DNA from: an uncultured Spirochaetota bacterium
Lineage (GTDB): Bacteria > Spirochaetota > Spirochaetia > Treponematales > UBA12059
Direction of reading: 5' to 3'
DNA: 35,034 bases
Assembly: GCA_937873275.1 (NCBI GenBank)
Contig: CALMRC010000007.1
Span: 1 to 35,034, forward strand
The notes under the pieces are model-generated. The model did not search any database, had not been told where the DNA came from, and saw only the letters and a program-made list of their open reading frames with translations. Positions 24,298 to 32,535 of the stretch are shown piece after piece (the stretch's first letter is position 1; the number at the start of each line of letters is the position of its first letter). The position numbers and the translations under genes were made by a program.

Positions 24298-24324
24298 GTT
24301 CTGTCCCCTGTATGCTCTGTCCCC
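24297..24324 (-). repeat. Two degenerate dispersed repeats between tdh and the AI-2E gene
   Basis: AGTTCTGTCCCC at 24297-24308 and GCTCTGTCCCC at 24314-24324, in the same orientation and 17 bases apart. Confidence 0.75.
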
Positions 24325-24407
24325 CACGTTGGAAGCTTGACCTTTCGGGGTATGCCGCGCCATGCTGGAGCCATCGGCGCGAGGTTCCCGATCTCAAGGA
24401 ATCCTCT

Positions 24408-24417
24408 GGGGGGGGGG
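24408..24417 (+). repeat. Run of ten G immediately before a start codon
   Basis: Ten consecutive G residues end 1 base before the ATG of the AI-2E family gene and occupy the position of its ribosome site. Slippage here would change spacing or strength of translation initiation. Confidence 0.8.
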
Positions 24418-24418
24418 T

Positions 24419-25561
24419 ATGTCCGATCGTCTCAAGAACTTCAACTCCGGCAGGTCCAATTTCTACCTGCTCGGTTTCATCGCCCTGATCCTGGCGGGGG
24501 CCGTCCTCAAGGTCACCGCGCCGGTTCTGCTTCCCTTCACAATCGCCGTGCTCCTGTCCTTCGTCTTGGAGCCCCTGGTTTCCGCGCTGGAAAAAATCCG
24601 GATTCCGCGCATCGTCGGTATCCTCCTCTCCATCTCTTTCATCGGCGCCGGCCTCTACCTCATCGGAGTCATCCTGTTCTCCTCGGGGCGGACGATCCTG
24701 ACCCTCTACCCGAAGTACGAGCGGAGGTTCTCGGAGATATATTCCCGGGTCGCCGATATGTTCAGCCTGCCCTACGACGAGCACCTGACCTTCTTCCAGA
24801 ATCTCTGGGGTCAGCTGGGCCTGCGGGTCCGGGTCCAGGGGATGGCGTTCCAGCTTTCCGAGGCCTTCCTGGTGTTCCTCAAGGACGCCGTCATGGTCCT
24901 GCTTTTCGTGGCCTTCCTGCTCCTGGAGATCTCCCACTTCCGGGACAAGATCGAGCTGGCCTTCGAGGACAAGCTGTCCGGCAGGATCAAGAGGGCGGCG
25001 TCGGACGTCGTGAACCAGGTAGCCCGCTACCTTTCCGTAAAGTTCCTCATATCCCTGGCCACAGGCATCCTGGTCACCCTGGGTCTGTCCCTTTTGAGGA
25101 TGGACTTCCCCGTCGTGTGGGGAGTGGTGTCCTTCATCCTGAACTTCATCCCGAATATCGGGAGCGTGGCGGCCGGGGCGGGAGTGGGCATCTTCGCCCT
25201 GGTACAGTTCTGGCCGGATCCGGGTCCCATCGCCGGGGCCCTGGCGATCATGGTCGGGGTGAACATGGTCCTGGGCAACGTCCTGGAGCCCAAGGTCCAG
25301 GGCGACAACCTCGGACTCTCGCCCTTCGTGATCCTGGTGTCCATGCTGGCCTGGGGCTGGCTCTGGGGCTTCGCGGGCCTAGTTCTTGCGGTCCCCATGA
25401 CGGTGATCGTCAAGATCGTCTGCGAGAACGTACCGGTACTGGAGCCCGTCTCCATCATCCTGGGATCCTTCCGGGCCGCGGTCCGGAAGAAGGGATCCGA
25501 TCCGGAGCATGCGGCTTCCGACCCCTCGACCGAGCCCGCCAATCCGTCCCAAGGTTCGTAA
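24419..25561 (+). CDS. AI-2E family (TqsA/PerM-type) membrane transporter
   Basis: A 380-residue inner-membrane protein with about eight hydrophobic segments. The pattern is that of the AI-2E/PerM family: an N-terminal pair of helices (LGFIALILAGAVLKVTAPVLLPFTIAVLLSFVLEPLV), a soluble helical region (about 90-150), and a C-terminal membrane block with ILNFIPNIGSVAAGAG, NMVLGNVLEPKVQGDNLGLSPFVILVSMLAWGWLWG and VPMTVIVKIV. Members export small molecules or ions; the AI-2 name does not fix the substrate. I chose the ATG at 24419 preceded by a G10 run; an upstream in-frame ATG at 24362 would add 19 residues. The next MFS gene starts 21 bases downstream, so the two are probably co-transcribed. Confidence 0.85.
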   Translation: MSDRLKNFNSGRSNFYLLGFIALILAGAVLKVTAPVLLPFTIAVLLSFVLEPLVSALEKIRIPRIVGILLSISFIGAGLYLIGVILFSSGRTILTLYPKYERRFSEIYSRVADMFSLPYDEHLTFFQNLWGQLGLRVRVQGMAFQLSEAFLVFLKDAVMVLLFVAFLLLEISHFRDKIELAFEDKLSGRIKRAASDVVNQVARYLSVKFLISLATGILVTLGLSLLRMDFPVVWGVVSFILNFIPNIGSVAAGAGVGIFALVQFWPDPGPIAGALAIMVGVNMVLGNVLEPKVQGDNLGLSPFVILVSMLAWGWLWGFAGLVLAVPMTVIVKIVCENVPVLEPVSIILGSFRAAVRKKGSDPEHAASDPSTEPANPSQGS

Positions 25562-25582
25562 CATCGACCGAAAGGAGCGAAC

Positions 25583-26869
25583 ATGACCAAGGCGCAGAAA
25601 ACTCTCCTCCTGGTCCTGATGGCCGCCTCCATGGTGGCCCTGAACGCCGACACCCAGGTCATGGCCCCCATGCTGGTCACCATCGAGGCCGAGTTCGGGG
25701 TGGACGACTCCGCCGTGGGCGCCATGATGGCCCTTTTTACCGTCGTGGGCGCCGTCGTCTCCCTGCTCTGGGGCTACTTCGCGGACAAGGCCAGCCGGAA
25801 GAAGCTTTTCGTGCTCTCCGTGGCCCTGGGGGAGATCCCCTGCGCCTTAACAGCTCTGTCCCCCTCATGGGAGGTCTTCTTCGTCCTGCGAATCCTGACC
25901 GGAATCGGGGTGGGGGCTGCCTTCCCCCTCGTCTTCTCCATCCTGGGGGACATCTACGACGAGAAGGAGCGGCCCATGGCTTCCGCCATACTGACCACAT
26001 CCTTCGGACTCGGAGCTATCGCAGGACCGGTCCTCGGGGGCTTCGTGGGGCAAGTCATGGGCTGGCGGCTTCCCTTCGTCCTGGCGGCGGTTCCGAACGT
26101 CCCGCTACTCCTGGCCTTCTGGTTCCTGGTGCCCGAGCCTCGGGCTGCGGCCAGCGAGGAGGCCACCCGGGAGCTCGTGGAGGCGGGGATCCTCTACCCC
26201 AAGCACATACGAGTCCAGGATTACGCCCGCCTGGGGAAGGTACCGACGAACGTCTACCTCTTCATCCAGGGCCTCGCGGGGACTATCCCCTGGGGAGCCT
26301 TTTTCTTCCTGAACAAGTTCCTGGAGACGGATAAAGGCTTAACGATCGGACAGGCTACAGCGGTCTATATGGTCTTCGGCGCCGGGATGGTGGCGGGGAA
26401 CCTCGCGGGAGGCAAGCTCGGGGAGTTCGTGTTCCGCCGTTCCGCCAAGGACCTGCCTCTTTTCTGCGGAGCGACGACTTTCCTGGGTTGCCTGGGTACC
26501 CTTGGGGTGGTGACGATGTCCGGCTCCATACCCCTGCTGTCCGCCGCAGGCTTCCTGGCAGCCTTCTTCGCCGCCATGACGGGCCCCAATATGCGGACCA
26601 TGCTCCTGGACGTGAATCCTCCGGAGGACAGGGGACCCATCTTCTCGATCTTCAACCTTACCGATTCCCTGGGCACGGGTCTGGGTCGCTGGGTCGCCGG
26701 GATGCTCTCCGTTGCCCTGGGCTTGGCCGGTGCCATCGCCGTGAGCGCCTCTTTCTGGGTGCTCTGCGGGATCGTGCTTCTCCTCACGGCGCGAATATTC
26801 CCGAGGGACATAGGCATTCTGAAGGAGCGGATGGCTCGAGCCGCACAGGAGATGCGGGGACAGAGCTAA
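25583..26869 (+). CDS. Major facilitator superfamily transporter (spinster-like)
   Basis: A 428-residue permease with about 12 membrane helices. DTQVMAPMLVTIEAEFGV, the loop GYFADKASRKKLF and ILTGIGVGAAFPLVFSILGDIYDEKER give the standard MFS N-domain motifs and resemble spinster-type lipid/organic anion carriers. The ATG at 25583 has AAAGGAG upstream with 6 bases between. One repeat copy encodes ALSP in helix 3 (ALTALSPSWEVFFVLR), where the family also often has an A-P pair. A second copy ends the gene: the last residues GQS and the TAA stop lie in the repeat at 26856-26867. The natural C-terminus may have been replaced. Confidence 0.85.
   Translation: MTKAQKTLLLVLMAASMVALNADTQVMAPMLVTIEAEFGVDDSAVGAMMALFTVVGAVVSLLWGYFADKASRKKLFVLSVALGEIPCALTALSPSWEVFFVLRILTGIGVGAAFPLVFSILGDIYDEKERPMASAILTTSFGLGAIAGPVLGGFVGQVMGWRLPFVLAAVPNVPLLLAFWFLVPEPRAAASEEATRELVEAGILYPKHIRVQDYARLGKVPTNVYLFIQGLAGTIPWGAFFFLNKFLETDKGLTIGQATAVYMVFGAGMVAGNLAGGKLGEFVFRRSAKDLPLFCGATTFLGCLGTLGVVTMSGSIPLLSAAGFLAAFFAAMTGPNMRTMLLDVNPPEDRGPIFSIFNLTDSLGTGLGRWVAGMLSVALGLAGAIAVSASFWVLCGIVLLLTARIFPRDIGILKERMARAAQEMRGQS
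25852..25863 (-). repeat. Dispersed 12-mer, exact copy
   Basis: AGCTCTGTCCCC in the MFS gene, encoding ALSP at the start of a membrane segment. Confidence 0.85.
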
Positions 26870-26936
26870 AATGTCGGCGACGAGGACCGATTTGGGGACA
26901 GATCTCAACTAGGAAGAGGGCCCAGGGGACAGAGCT
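26856..26936 (+). repeat. Cluster of three dispersed repeats upstream of the transposase
   Basis: GGGGACAGAGCT at 26856-26867, variant GGGGACAGATCT at 26894-26905, and GGGGACAGAGCT at 26925-26936, all in the same orientation as the transposase gene. The first overlaps the MFS stop codon, the last ends 61 bases before the transposase ATG. Confidence 0.9.
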
Positions 26937-26997
26937 TTTAATCGGTCTTGTCGCCTTCAATTCAAGTGTAGCACCCTTTTTATGGCGTATCCCTGGC

Positions 26998-27531
26998 ATG
27001 AGAAAGCCAAGGGAGCTTCAAAAAGGGGCCGTATACCATGTTACGGCCCGGGCGAACCGAGGGGAAATGAGCCTCGACGATAAGGGGATGAAGGACCTGT
27101 TTCTTCGGGTCCTTGCCAGAGCGAGGGCGAGGTATCGGTTCCGGGTAGAGAACTTCTGTGTGCTGGGGAACCATATCCATCTCATTATACGTCCTGTGGG
27201 AGGGGAATCGCTTTCCCGGATTATGCAATGGATCCTGAGCGTATTCGCGATGGCGTTTAACCGCCAGCACGGGTACACGGGCCATGTCTGGGGATCCCGT
27301 TTTTTCTCACGCATAATGGCCAACTTCCAACAGTTCGCAAAAGTCTTTGAATATATTGACAAGAACCCGGTGGTTGCGAATCGGGTGGAAACTGCGAACG
27401 ACTGGTTTTATGGGGGCCTTTGGCATCACCGTCACGGGGTTCGAGGAATCGTGGAAGTGCTTGGAGAGTATGCGGTGCTGGCCTTTCCAGACCATGGGTT
27501 GATTCTTATAGGAGGCGACTCGTCGTCCTGA
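26998..27531 (+). mobile_element. Y1 (IS200-like, REP-associated type) transposase gene
   Basis: A 177-residue HUH single-strand transposase. The N-terminus RELQKGAVYHVTARANRGE is the standard REP-associated tyrosine transposase (RAYT) start. The HUH motif is His59-Ile-His61 in LGNHIHLIIRP, and the catalytic tyrosine is probably Tyr109 in KVFEYIDKNPVVANRV, the usual RAYT context. FNRQHGYTGHVWGSRFFSR is another conserved block. The gene is complete and appears functional. Its base composition is clearly lower in GC than its neighbours, which suggests acquisition. The reading frame stays open upstream to beyond 26880 and reads through the repeats (GTEL), but the ATG at 26998 fits the family start; no good ribosome site is visible. 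A repeat cluster precedes it and another copy follows at 28289 in the opposite orientation. Confidence 0.9.
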
Positions 27532-27671
27532 ACAGGACCTTCTACGTTCCCTTCCGCCTTGGCCGGGGCCTTCCGGGAAGAAGGAATGCTCAATCGGGAG
27601 TCCGGTTGCCCACAAGCCGCCGCTCCGGTCGGTTGCCGGCTCAACGGGAAATGCGGAATGACACCCAGCTT

Positions 27672-28154
27672 TTAGGCCCTCACTTCTATTCTGAAAAAAT
27701 TCTTGAGCAGGGCGTCGATGTCGTCCTTGCTCTCGAACGCCAGCTCCAGGTTCGCCTCCCGGAGCTTGGCCAGTAGGCTGCAGATGGTCATGAACAGCAT
27801 CCGGGTATCTGCGGAGGAGCGTTCGCGGATTGAGCGCCGGAATTCGGTTCGCCGTACCTGCAGGATCGGCGCCCTGTCGTCCGCCGCGGCCTCGTTCGGG
27901 GCCCGCCTCAAATTCGGGAAGAGTCTCGCCTATCCGAATACCTCTCCAGCACCGTGGGTGCAGGTGTACACCTCCCGCCGGTTTTTGTCGACGGTCACGC
28001 GAACACTTCCATTCTGGACGATGTAGAGTCTGTCACCTGGTTCTTTTTTGGTGATGGTCCGTTCGTCCTTGACGAGGACCATCTGCTCGCAGGTCCCCAG
28101 CAGGACGGAGACCTCCGGCTCGCTCGGTATGAAAAGGCGGGAGGACCCCGCCAC
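27672..28154 (-). pseudogene. Cyclic nucleotide-binding protein broken by an in-frame TAG
   Basis: Two fragments in one frame add up to one protein. The first reads KKEPGDRLYIVQNGSVRVTVDK and EVYTCTHGAGEVFG, the phosphate-cassette part of a cNMP-binding domain. A TAG at 27930-27932 then falls where the family has the glutamate of the FGE motif, so a GAG-to-TAG change would explain it. The second fragment continues in the same frame (ARLFPNLRRAPNEAAADDRAPILQVRRTEF...) with the C-terminal helices and ends at TAA. The N-terminus before about 28154 is uncertain. A sequencing error or readthrough cannot be excluded. It lies in the lower-GC islet next to the transposase. Confidence 0.7.
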
Positions 28155-28192
28155 GGGGAGTGTTGCCGCCTGGAAAAGGGGGACGGTTTACA

Positions 28193-28239
28193 TGGCGTTC
28201 CATACAACATTCCCATGACAAGGTGGCGTACATACAACA
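28193..28239. repeat. Direct repeat TGGCGT..CATACAACA
   Basis: TGGCGTTCCATACAACA at 28193-28209 and TGGCGTACATACAACA at 28224-28239 are a 31-base-spaced direct repeat upstream of the cNMP pseudogene on the minus strand. It could be an old operator or promoter duplication. Confidence 0.5.
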
Positions 28240-28288
28240 CGAGGCTCCCCTCAGCGCCAAGCCGGCAACCCATCCGGCGTTCCCCGAT

Positions 28289-28301
28289 GAGCTCTGTCCC
28301 C
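28289..28301 (-). repeat. Dispersed repeat, exact copy
   Basis: GAGCTCTGTCCCC in the gap before the CNNM gene, oriented opposite to the cluster upstream of the transposase. Confidence 0.9.
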
Positions 28302-28409
28302 GGAGCGCCTCCGCCTCCTTGCAGTCCCCAGGCCGCTTCGTATATCATTGCACGATATGGACGACCCATACCCTAGTATTCAGGGCTCTCGTTCCGCGGG
28401 AGCGGTGCG

Positions 28410-29666
28410 ATGAGTCCATCCCTCGCCGGCGTCATCGTCTGCTTGGTCTTTTCCGCCGTATTCTCCGCCTCAGAAACCGCCTTCACCTCCCTCTCGATCT
28501 TTCAGATCCAGAATCTCCGGAAGAAGTATCGCCAGGGACGCATCGTTGAGAAGCTGGCCCGGGAACCGGAGGTTTTTCTGTCCACGATCCTGATCGGGAA
28601 CAACGTGGTCAACATCCTGGCCTCCGTCCTGGCCACGGAGTATACCTTGGAGCGCTGGGGGGACAGAGCTCTAGGAGCCGTTACGGGGGTGATCACCCTG
28701 GCGGTCCTGATCTTCGGGGAGGTCACCCCCAAGCGCCTGGCCATCGCCCACAACGAACTCATTGCGGTCCGGGCTGCCCGGTTCATCCTGATCCTCTCGT
28801 ATCTGCTGCGCCCCGCGGTTGCGGTCATCAATGCGGTGAGCTCCCTGGTCACCCGGATCTTCGGAAAGACCTCCAAGGCCGAACTCTCCCTGGAGACCAT
28901 GACACAGATGCTGGCGGTGGCCGAGAGCGCGGGGGTCATCGACTTCGCCAAGAGTTCCATGGTCAAGAACATCTTCCGCCTGGGCACCATGACGGTCCAG
29001 GCGGTGATGACCCACCGGATCGATGTGTTCAGCTTGGACTGCCGGACCACGGCTCAGGAGGCGGCCACGGCGGCGGTGGATGAGCTCCATTCTCGTTTCC
29101 CGGTCTACGACGAGGATCCCGAGAAGATCATGGGGGTCGTCGCGCTCAAGCGGGTCCTGGATGAGGTCGTCCACGGCCGCCGGGATCGTCCGATCCGGGA
29201 GATCATGACGGAGCCCCTGCTGGTGATGTCCACGAAGCCCCTGGGGGAGCTTTTCGACCTCATGAAACGCCGCAAGGAGTCCTTCGCGGTGGTTTTGGAC
29301 GAGTACGGCGGCCTGGCCGGGGTCGTGACCATGCGGGACGTGATCGAGGAGATCGTCGGGGAGATTTATGAGGACGGGGACGAGGAGCCCCGGGAGCGTC
29401 TAAGGCGCCGGGCGGACGGCTCCTACACGGTCTACGGGGACGCACCTCTGTCCCTGGTCGCGGATATCACCGGCGCGGAATCGCCGGGCACCGTGGATAT
29501 CCAGACCGTGGCGGGCTACGTGGCCTGGATCTTGGACCGAATCCCTGTGGAGGGGGATGTAGCCCACACCCCCCTGGGCCGGTTCACGGTGCTCCGGGTG
29601 GAAGCCAACCGGGTGGAGGAGGCGGTCTTCCGGCCCGCTCTCCAGGGACCCGCGGAGACCGAATAA
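28410..29666 (+). CDS. CNNM/CorC (hemolysin C-like) transporter-associated protein
   Basis: A 418-residue protein with the full family layout: an N-terminal CNNM (DUF21) membrane domain with about four helices to residue 150 (SASETAFTSLS, LIGNNVVNILASVLATEYT, FGEVTPKRLAI), two CBS domains (about 190-320: IMTEPLLVMSTKPLGELFD and VVLDEYGGLAGVVTMRDVIEEIVGEI) and a C-terminal CorC/HlyC domain. The family is linked to Mg2+ or Co2+ efflux and cation homeostasis. The ATG at 28410 has GGGAGCGG just upstream. A repeat copy encodes GDRAL in the membrane domain, where the alignment length appears normal. It converges with the permease gene after 27 bases. Confidence 0.9.
   Translation: MSPSLAGVIVCLVFSAVFSASETAFTSLSIFQIQNLRKKYRQGRIVEKLAREPEVFLSTILIGNNVVNILASVLATEYTLERWGDRALGAVTGVITLAVLIFGEVTPKRLAIAHNELIAVRAARFILILSYLLRPAVAVINAVSSLVTRIFGKTSKAELSLETMTQMLAVAESAGVIDFAKSSMVKNIFRLGTMTVQAVMTHRIDVFSLDCRTTAQEAATAAVDELHSRFPVYDEDPEKIMGVVALKRVLDEVVHGRRDRPIREIMTEPLLVMSTKPLGELFDLMKRRKESFAVVLDEYGGLAGVVTMRDVIEEIVGEIYEDGDEEPRERLRRRADGSYTVYGDAPLSLVADITGAESPGTVDIQTVAGYVAWILDRIPVEGDVAHTPLGRFTVLRVEANRVEEAVFRPALQGPAETE
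28659..28671 (+). repeat. Dispersed repeat, exact copy
   Basis: GGGGACAGAGCTC in the CNNM gene, encoding GDRAL between two membrane helices. Confidence 0.9.
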
Positions 29667-29693
29667 ACCATACCAGGGGAATCGACCGGTCGC

Positions 29694-30866
29694 CTACTCG
29701 ATCGGCACGAGGGATCCCACCGCCATGGCCAGGTACGCGGCCACGGCAAGCCAGTCCCAGGCCCGTCCCGAGATCCCCGCAGGCAGGATCGCCGGTCCGC
29801 CCCTGCGGTTCCGATATCTTCGGTAGGCGGGCACGAAGAGGATGGCCACCAATACGGCGATCGCCCCGCCTGCGGTCCTCATGAACTCGAGGAAGCCCCC
29901 GAACCCCGCCAGGGCCAGGATCAGGGTGGGGACGGTGGACAGGAGCCAGGCGGGAAAGTTCCCTAGCCCCAGGCGTTCCCGGATCATGGAGGAAAGGGCG
30001 AAGGAGATGGACCAATAGCTGGTCAGCATGGCCAGGAGTACGAAACCCGTGCCCGCCAGCTCGGCCCAGGGTCCGAGGGCCCGGCCCCACGCGACCGTTG
30101 CGATGGTGGTGGGTTCCGGTGACAGAAGTAGGGACAAAGTCGTCACCAGGAGTATCAGGGTGAAATTGACGCCCAGGCCAGCGGCCACCGCCCGGGGGAT
30201 CAGTCCCGGCCGATCCGCCAGTCCCAAGGCGGCCTGAGGCACCGAGAAAAAGGCGGCGAAGCAGAACATAGCCATGCCGTAGAGGGCCAGGAGCCGGGAT
30301 GCGTCCGGGGACAGAGCTGGGGCGGGGGCCGGAGCGGAGAACCCGGACTTCGCCAGGGCAGCAAAAGATGTGACCACCAGGGCGGTGAAGAGGACGGCCA
30401 TCAACCCCACGGCCCATTTCTCGGCAATGCCCAGGACCTTGAGCCCGAAGGCCGCCACCGCGGCGGCGGCGACATAGAACGCGAGTCCTCCCCAAGGCTC
30501 CGCCAGGCCCAGGGCGGCCAGGATTTCGTTGCCCCCGGAGACGTAGGCCGCCAGATTGGCGACGAAGACAACTCCCATCACCCCGAAGAATATCCAGGTG
30601 AATGTTCGGCCTCCCTTGCCGGTGAACAGATACTCCCCGAAGAGCTCCACGATCTGTCGACCGCTCCCATCCCCCGCGGCCAGTTCCGCGATCATGAGGT
30701 GCAAGAGGAGGGACAGAGCATAGGCTCCCGCCAGAATCAGGGCCGAAGGGCCGATGCCGTTCAGGGAAACCAGGTAGGGCAGTGCGAGCATGCCTCCCCC
30801 GATCCCGTAGCCCGCGATGATGGCCGTGGCCTCGGGAAAGCTCAAGCGCCGGGCGGGTGCGTTCAT
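29694..30866 (-). CDS. Amino acid permease-like membrane transporter
   Basis: A 390-residue protein with about eleven hydrophobic segments. The N-terminus FPEATAIIAGYGIGGGMLALPYLVSLNG has the unwound first helix (GxGIGGGMLALPY) seen in hydroxy/aromatic amino acid permeases and SLC38-type transporters. The ATG at 30866 has AGGAGG 6 bases upstream and overlaps the amidohydrolase stop by ATGA, so it is translationally coupled to that enzyme. The pair could import and process an amino acid derivative (inference). A repeat encodes ALSP in the loop SAPAPAPALSPDAS, and a partial copy encodes part of YALSLLL in helix 2. Confidence 0.82.
   Translation of the reverse strand: MNAPARRLSFPEATAIIAGYGIGGGMLALPYLVSLNGIGPSALILAGAYALSLLLHLMIAELAAGDGSGRQIVELFGEYLFTGKGGRTFTWIFFGVMGVVFVANLAAYVSGGNEILAALGLAEPWGGLAFYVAAAAVAAFGLKVLGIAEKWAVGLMAVLFTALVVTSFAALAKSGFSAPAPAPALSPDASRLLALYGMAMFCFAAFFSVPQAALGLADRPGLIPRAVAAGLGVNFTLILLVTTLSLLLSPEPTTIATVAWGRALGPWAELAGTGFVLLAMLTSYWSISFALSSMIRERLGLGNFPAWLLSTVPTLILALAGFGGFLEFMRTAGGAIAVLVAILFVPAYRRYRNRRGGPAILPAGISGRAWDWLAVAAYLAMAVGSLVPIE
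30307..30318 (+). repeat. Dispersed 12-mer, exact copy
   Basis: GGGGACAGAGCT in a loop region of the permease gene; on the gene strand it reads ALSP. Confidence 0.9.
30710..30719 (+). repeat. Partial dispersed repeat
   Basis: GGGACAGAGC, 10 bases of the consensus, encodes part of YALSL in the permease gene. Confidence 0.5.
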
Positions 30867-32485
30867 ATCTTCCTCCTGGGGGATGCGAGGGCACGAACCA
30901 GGAACCCGGCCAGGTCCTCCGGGGGCGGCTCCAGGGGGCGGCCTTCCGTCCACGTACCCAAGGGCCGGATCCGGTGGAGTTCGGCCGGGGGAGTCTCGAA
31001 GGGATCCCGGTCCAGGGGGGCGAAATCGGCGTACTTGCCCGTCTCCAGGGTGCCCCGGTCGCCCTCCTCGAAGGCTCCGTAGGCTCCGGCTCGGGAATAG
31101 GCCCGGAGGGCTTCGTACACGGACAGGGACTCCGAGGCCACGGGATGCTCCACGGCCCCGGCGATCTGCAGGAAGGGGTCGAAGGGCTGGACCGGGGCGT
31201 CCGTGGAGAGGGCGGGTACCGCCCCCGCCTGGAGCAGGGACCGCAGGGGCGTGAAAGAGGCGAGGGTCTCGTCGTCCAGAGCCTCGGGATAGGACTTGTG
31301 GAATCGTGCGTCGATCCAGGCGAACCCGGGTTGGACGGGCAGGATCAGGCCCAGACGGCCCGCCCGCTCGACCTGGTCCGGCCGGGGGAACTCGAAGTGG
31401 TCGATCCGATGCCGTCTCGCCCGGGCCGTGCCGCCGGGACCTCCGGATAGTCGCTCGTAGGCCGAGAGGATGGACTCGATGCCCCGGGGACCGATGGCGT
31501 GGGCGGAGATCTGGTAGCCCGCTTCGTGAAAGGGGCGACAGAGTGCGAATGCATCCTCGGGACTTCGGTATAGCTTGCCGGCATGATCCCGGTCCCGGTA
31601 GGGGCGGTCCATCGCGGCGCTCCGGGAAGAGATGGATCCGTCCATCTCCCAGTGGAGGCAGCCCCCGGCTCGGGGCCGGGCCATCCGGTCCTCGTACCGC
31701 CTCACCCGTTCCGGAAGGGTGTACTGGAGCCAGAGTCGGAGCCGGAGGGGCAGGCGCCCCCCTATCCGGGCCAGGATCTCCGTGCCGGGCTCCCGACGTT
31801 CGTTCCCGAAGCCCTCCATGCAATCCACCGCGGCCAGCCCGGCCTGGGCGGCTTCCCGGATCGTCCGGGAGATACCCCGAGCCAGTGCCGCGGGGGACAG
31901 AGCTCGCATCGCATAGGCCATGACCCGGTCCATGTTGAACTCGTGGGCCTCCCCGGTGAGGACTCCGTCCCGGGCTTGAGATTCCAGACCGAGGATCCTG
32001 AGGGCTAAGCTGGAGTAGGAGCTGGAGTGCCCGTCGAAGGACAGGACGATCACCGGGCGACCCGGAATCCAGGCGTCCAGTTCCGGGGCGGAGGGAAGCC
32101 GCTTTTCCGCCAGGACACCCGGCGCCAAGCCGTAGCCGATGACCGGGCCCCGGAACTTCTCCCGGGCGGCCTCCACGAGGAGGACTCTTACCCCTTCCAG
32201 GCAATCCGGGAGGACACGACCGTCCTCAAGGCGGGACAGGATCGTGACCAAGGAGCCCATGGCGGCCTTGGTCAGAAAATGCACGTGGCTGTCCGTAAAG
32301 GCCGGGACGCAGGCGGCGGTTCCGGAGGGCAGGGGAGGGCGGGGAAGATCCGGGGGGAGGGGCTCCCCTTCGGCATAGGTACCGCGGATGCGGCCGTCGG
32401 GCCCCACCCGGAGGGCGGAGAACCGTTCGCCCTCCCGGGCGAGGCTGTAGAAGCGTCCCACCAGTAGCGTGTCGCCGATGCTCAT
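30863..32485 (-). CDS. YtcJ-type amidohydrolase (amidohydrolase 3)
   Basis: A 540-residue metal-dependent hydrolase. The first metal motif is His67-Val-His69 in VPAFTDSHVHFLTKAA. Further metal-type histidines follow in ISAHAIGPRGIESIL and HRIDHFEF, and the aspartate in VPALSTDAPVQPFDPF. The C-terminal segment GTLETGKYADFAPLDRDPF is the family hallmark of the amidohydrolase 3 group. The substrate (amide, formamide or cyclic amide) is not known. The ATG at 32485 lies 8 bases from the predicted -10 box. It is translationally coupled with the permease gene. A 12-mer gives ALSP after AYAMR. Confidence 0.87.
   Translation of the reverse strand: MSIGDTLLVGRFYSLAREGERFSALRVGPDGRIRGTYAEGEPLPPDLPRPPLPSGTAACVPAFTDSHVHFLTKAAMGSLVTILSRLEDGRVLPDCLEGVRVLLVEAAREKFRGPVIGYGLAPGVLAEKRLPSAPELDAWIPGRPVIVLSFDGHSSSYSSLALRILGLESQARDGVLTGEAHEFNMDRVMAYAMRALSPAALARGISRTIREAAQAGLAAVDCMEGFGNERREPGTEILARIGGRLPLRLRLWLQYTLPERVRRYEDRMARPRAGGCLHWEMDGSISSRSAAMDRPYRDRDHAGKLYRSPEDAFALCRPFHEAGYQISAHAIGPRGIESILSAYERLSGGPGGTARARRHRIDHFEFPRPDQVERAGRLGLILPVQPGFAWIDARFHKSYPEALDDETLASFTPLRSLLQAGAVPALSTDAPVQPFDPFLQIAGAVEHPVASESLSVYEALRAYSRAGAYGAFEEGDRGTLETGKYADFAPLDRDPFETPPAELHRIRPLGTWTEGRPLEPPPEDLAGFLVRALASPRRKI
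31893..31905 (+). repeat. Dispersed repeat, exact copy
   Basis: GGGGACAGAGCTC in the amidohydrolase gene, encoding RALSP on the gene strand. Confidence 0.9.
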
Positions 32486-32493
32486 CCGCCTCG

Positions 32494-32522
32494 AGTGTGG
32501 GGCCGCCGGGGCGGGAAGTCAA
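32494..32522 (-). promoter_or_regulatory. Promoter of the amidohydrolase-permease operon
   Basis: On the minus strand TTGACT (32517-32522), a 17-base spacer and CACACT (32494-32499), 8 bases before the ATG. It is back to back with the RlmD promoter; the -35 boxes are 13 bases apart. Confidence 0.5.
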
Positions 32523-32535
32523 GCCTGCCCTCGGC

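Noticed and set aside
28033-28260. Small ORFs of 75-140 codons around 27.9-28.4 kb
   Set aside because: They overlap the cNMP pseudogene in other frames and show no domain or ribosome site.
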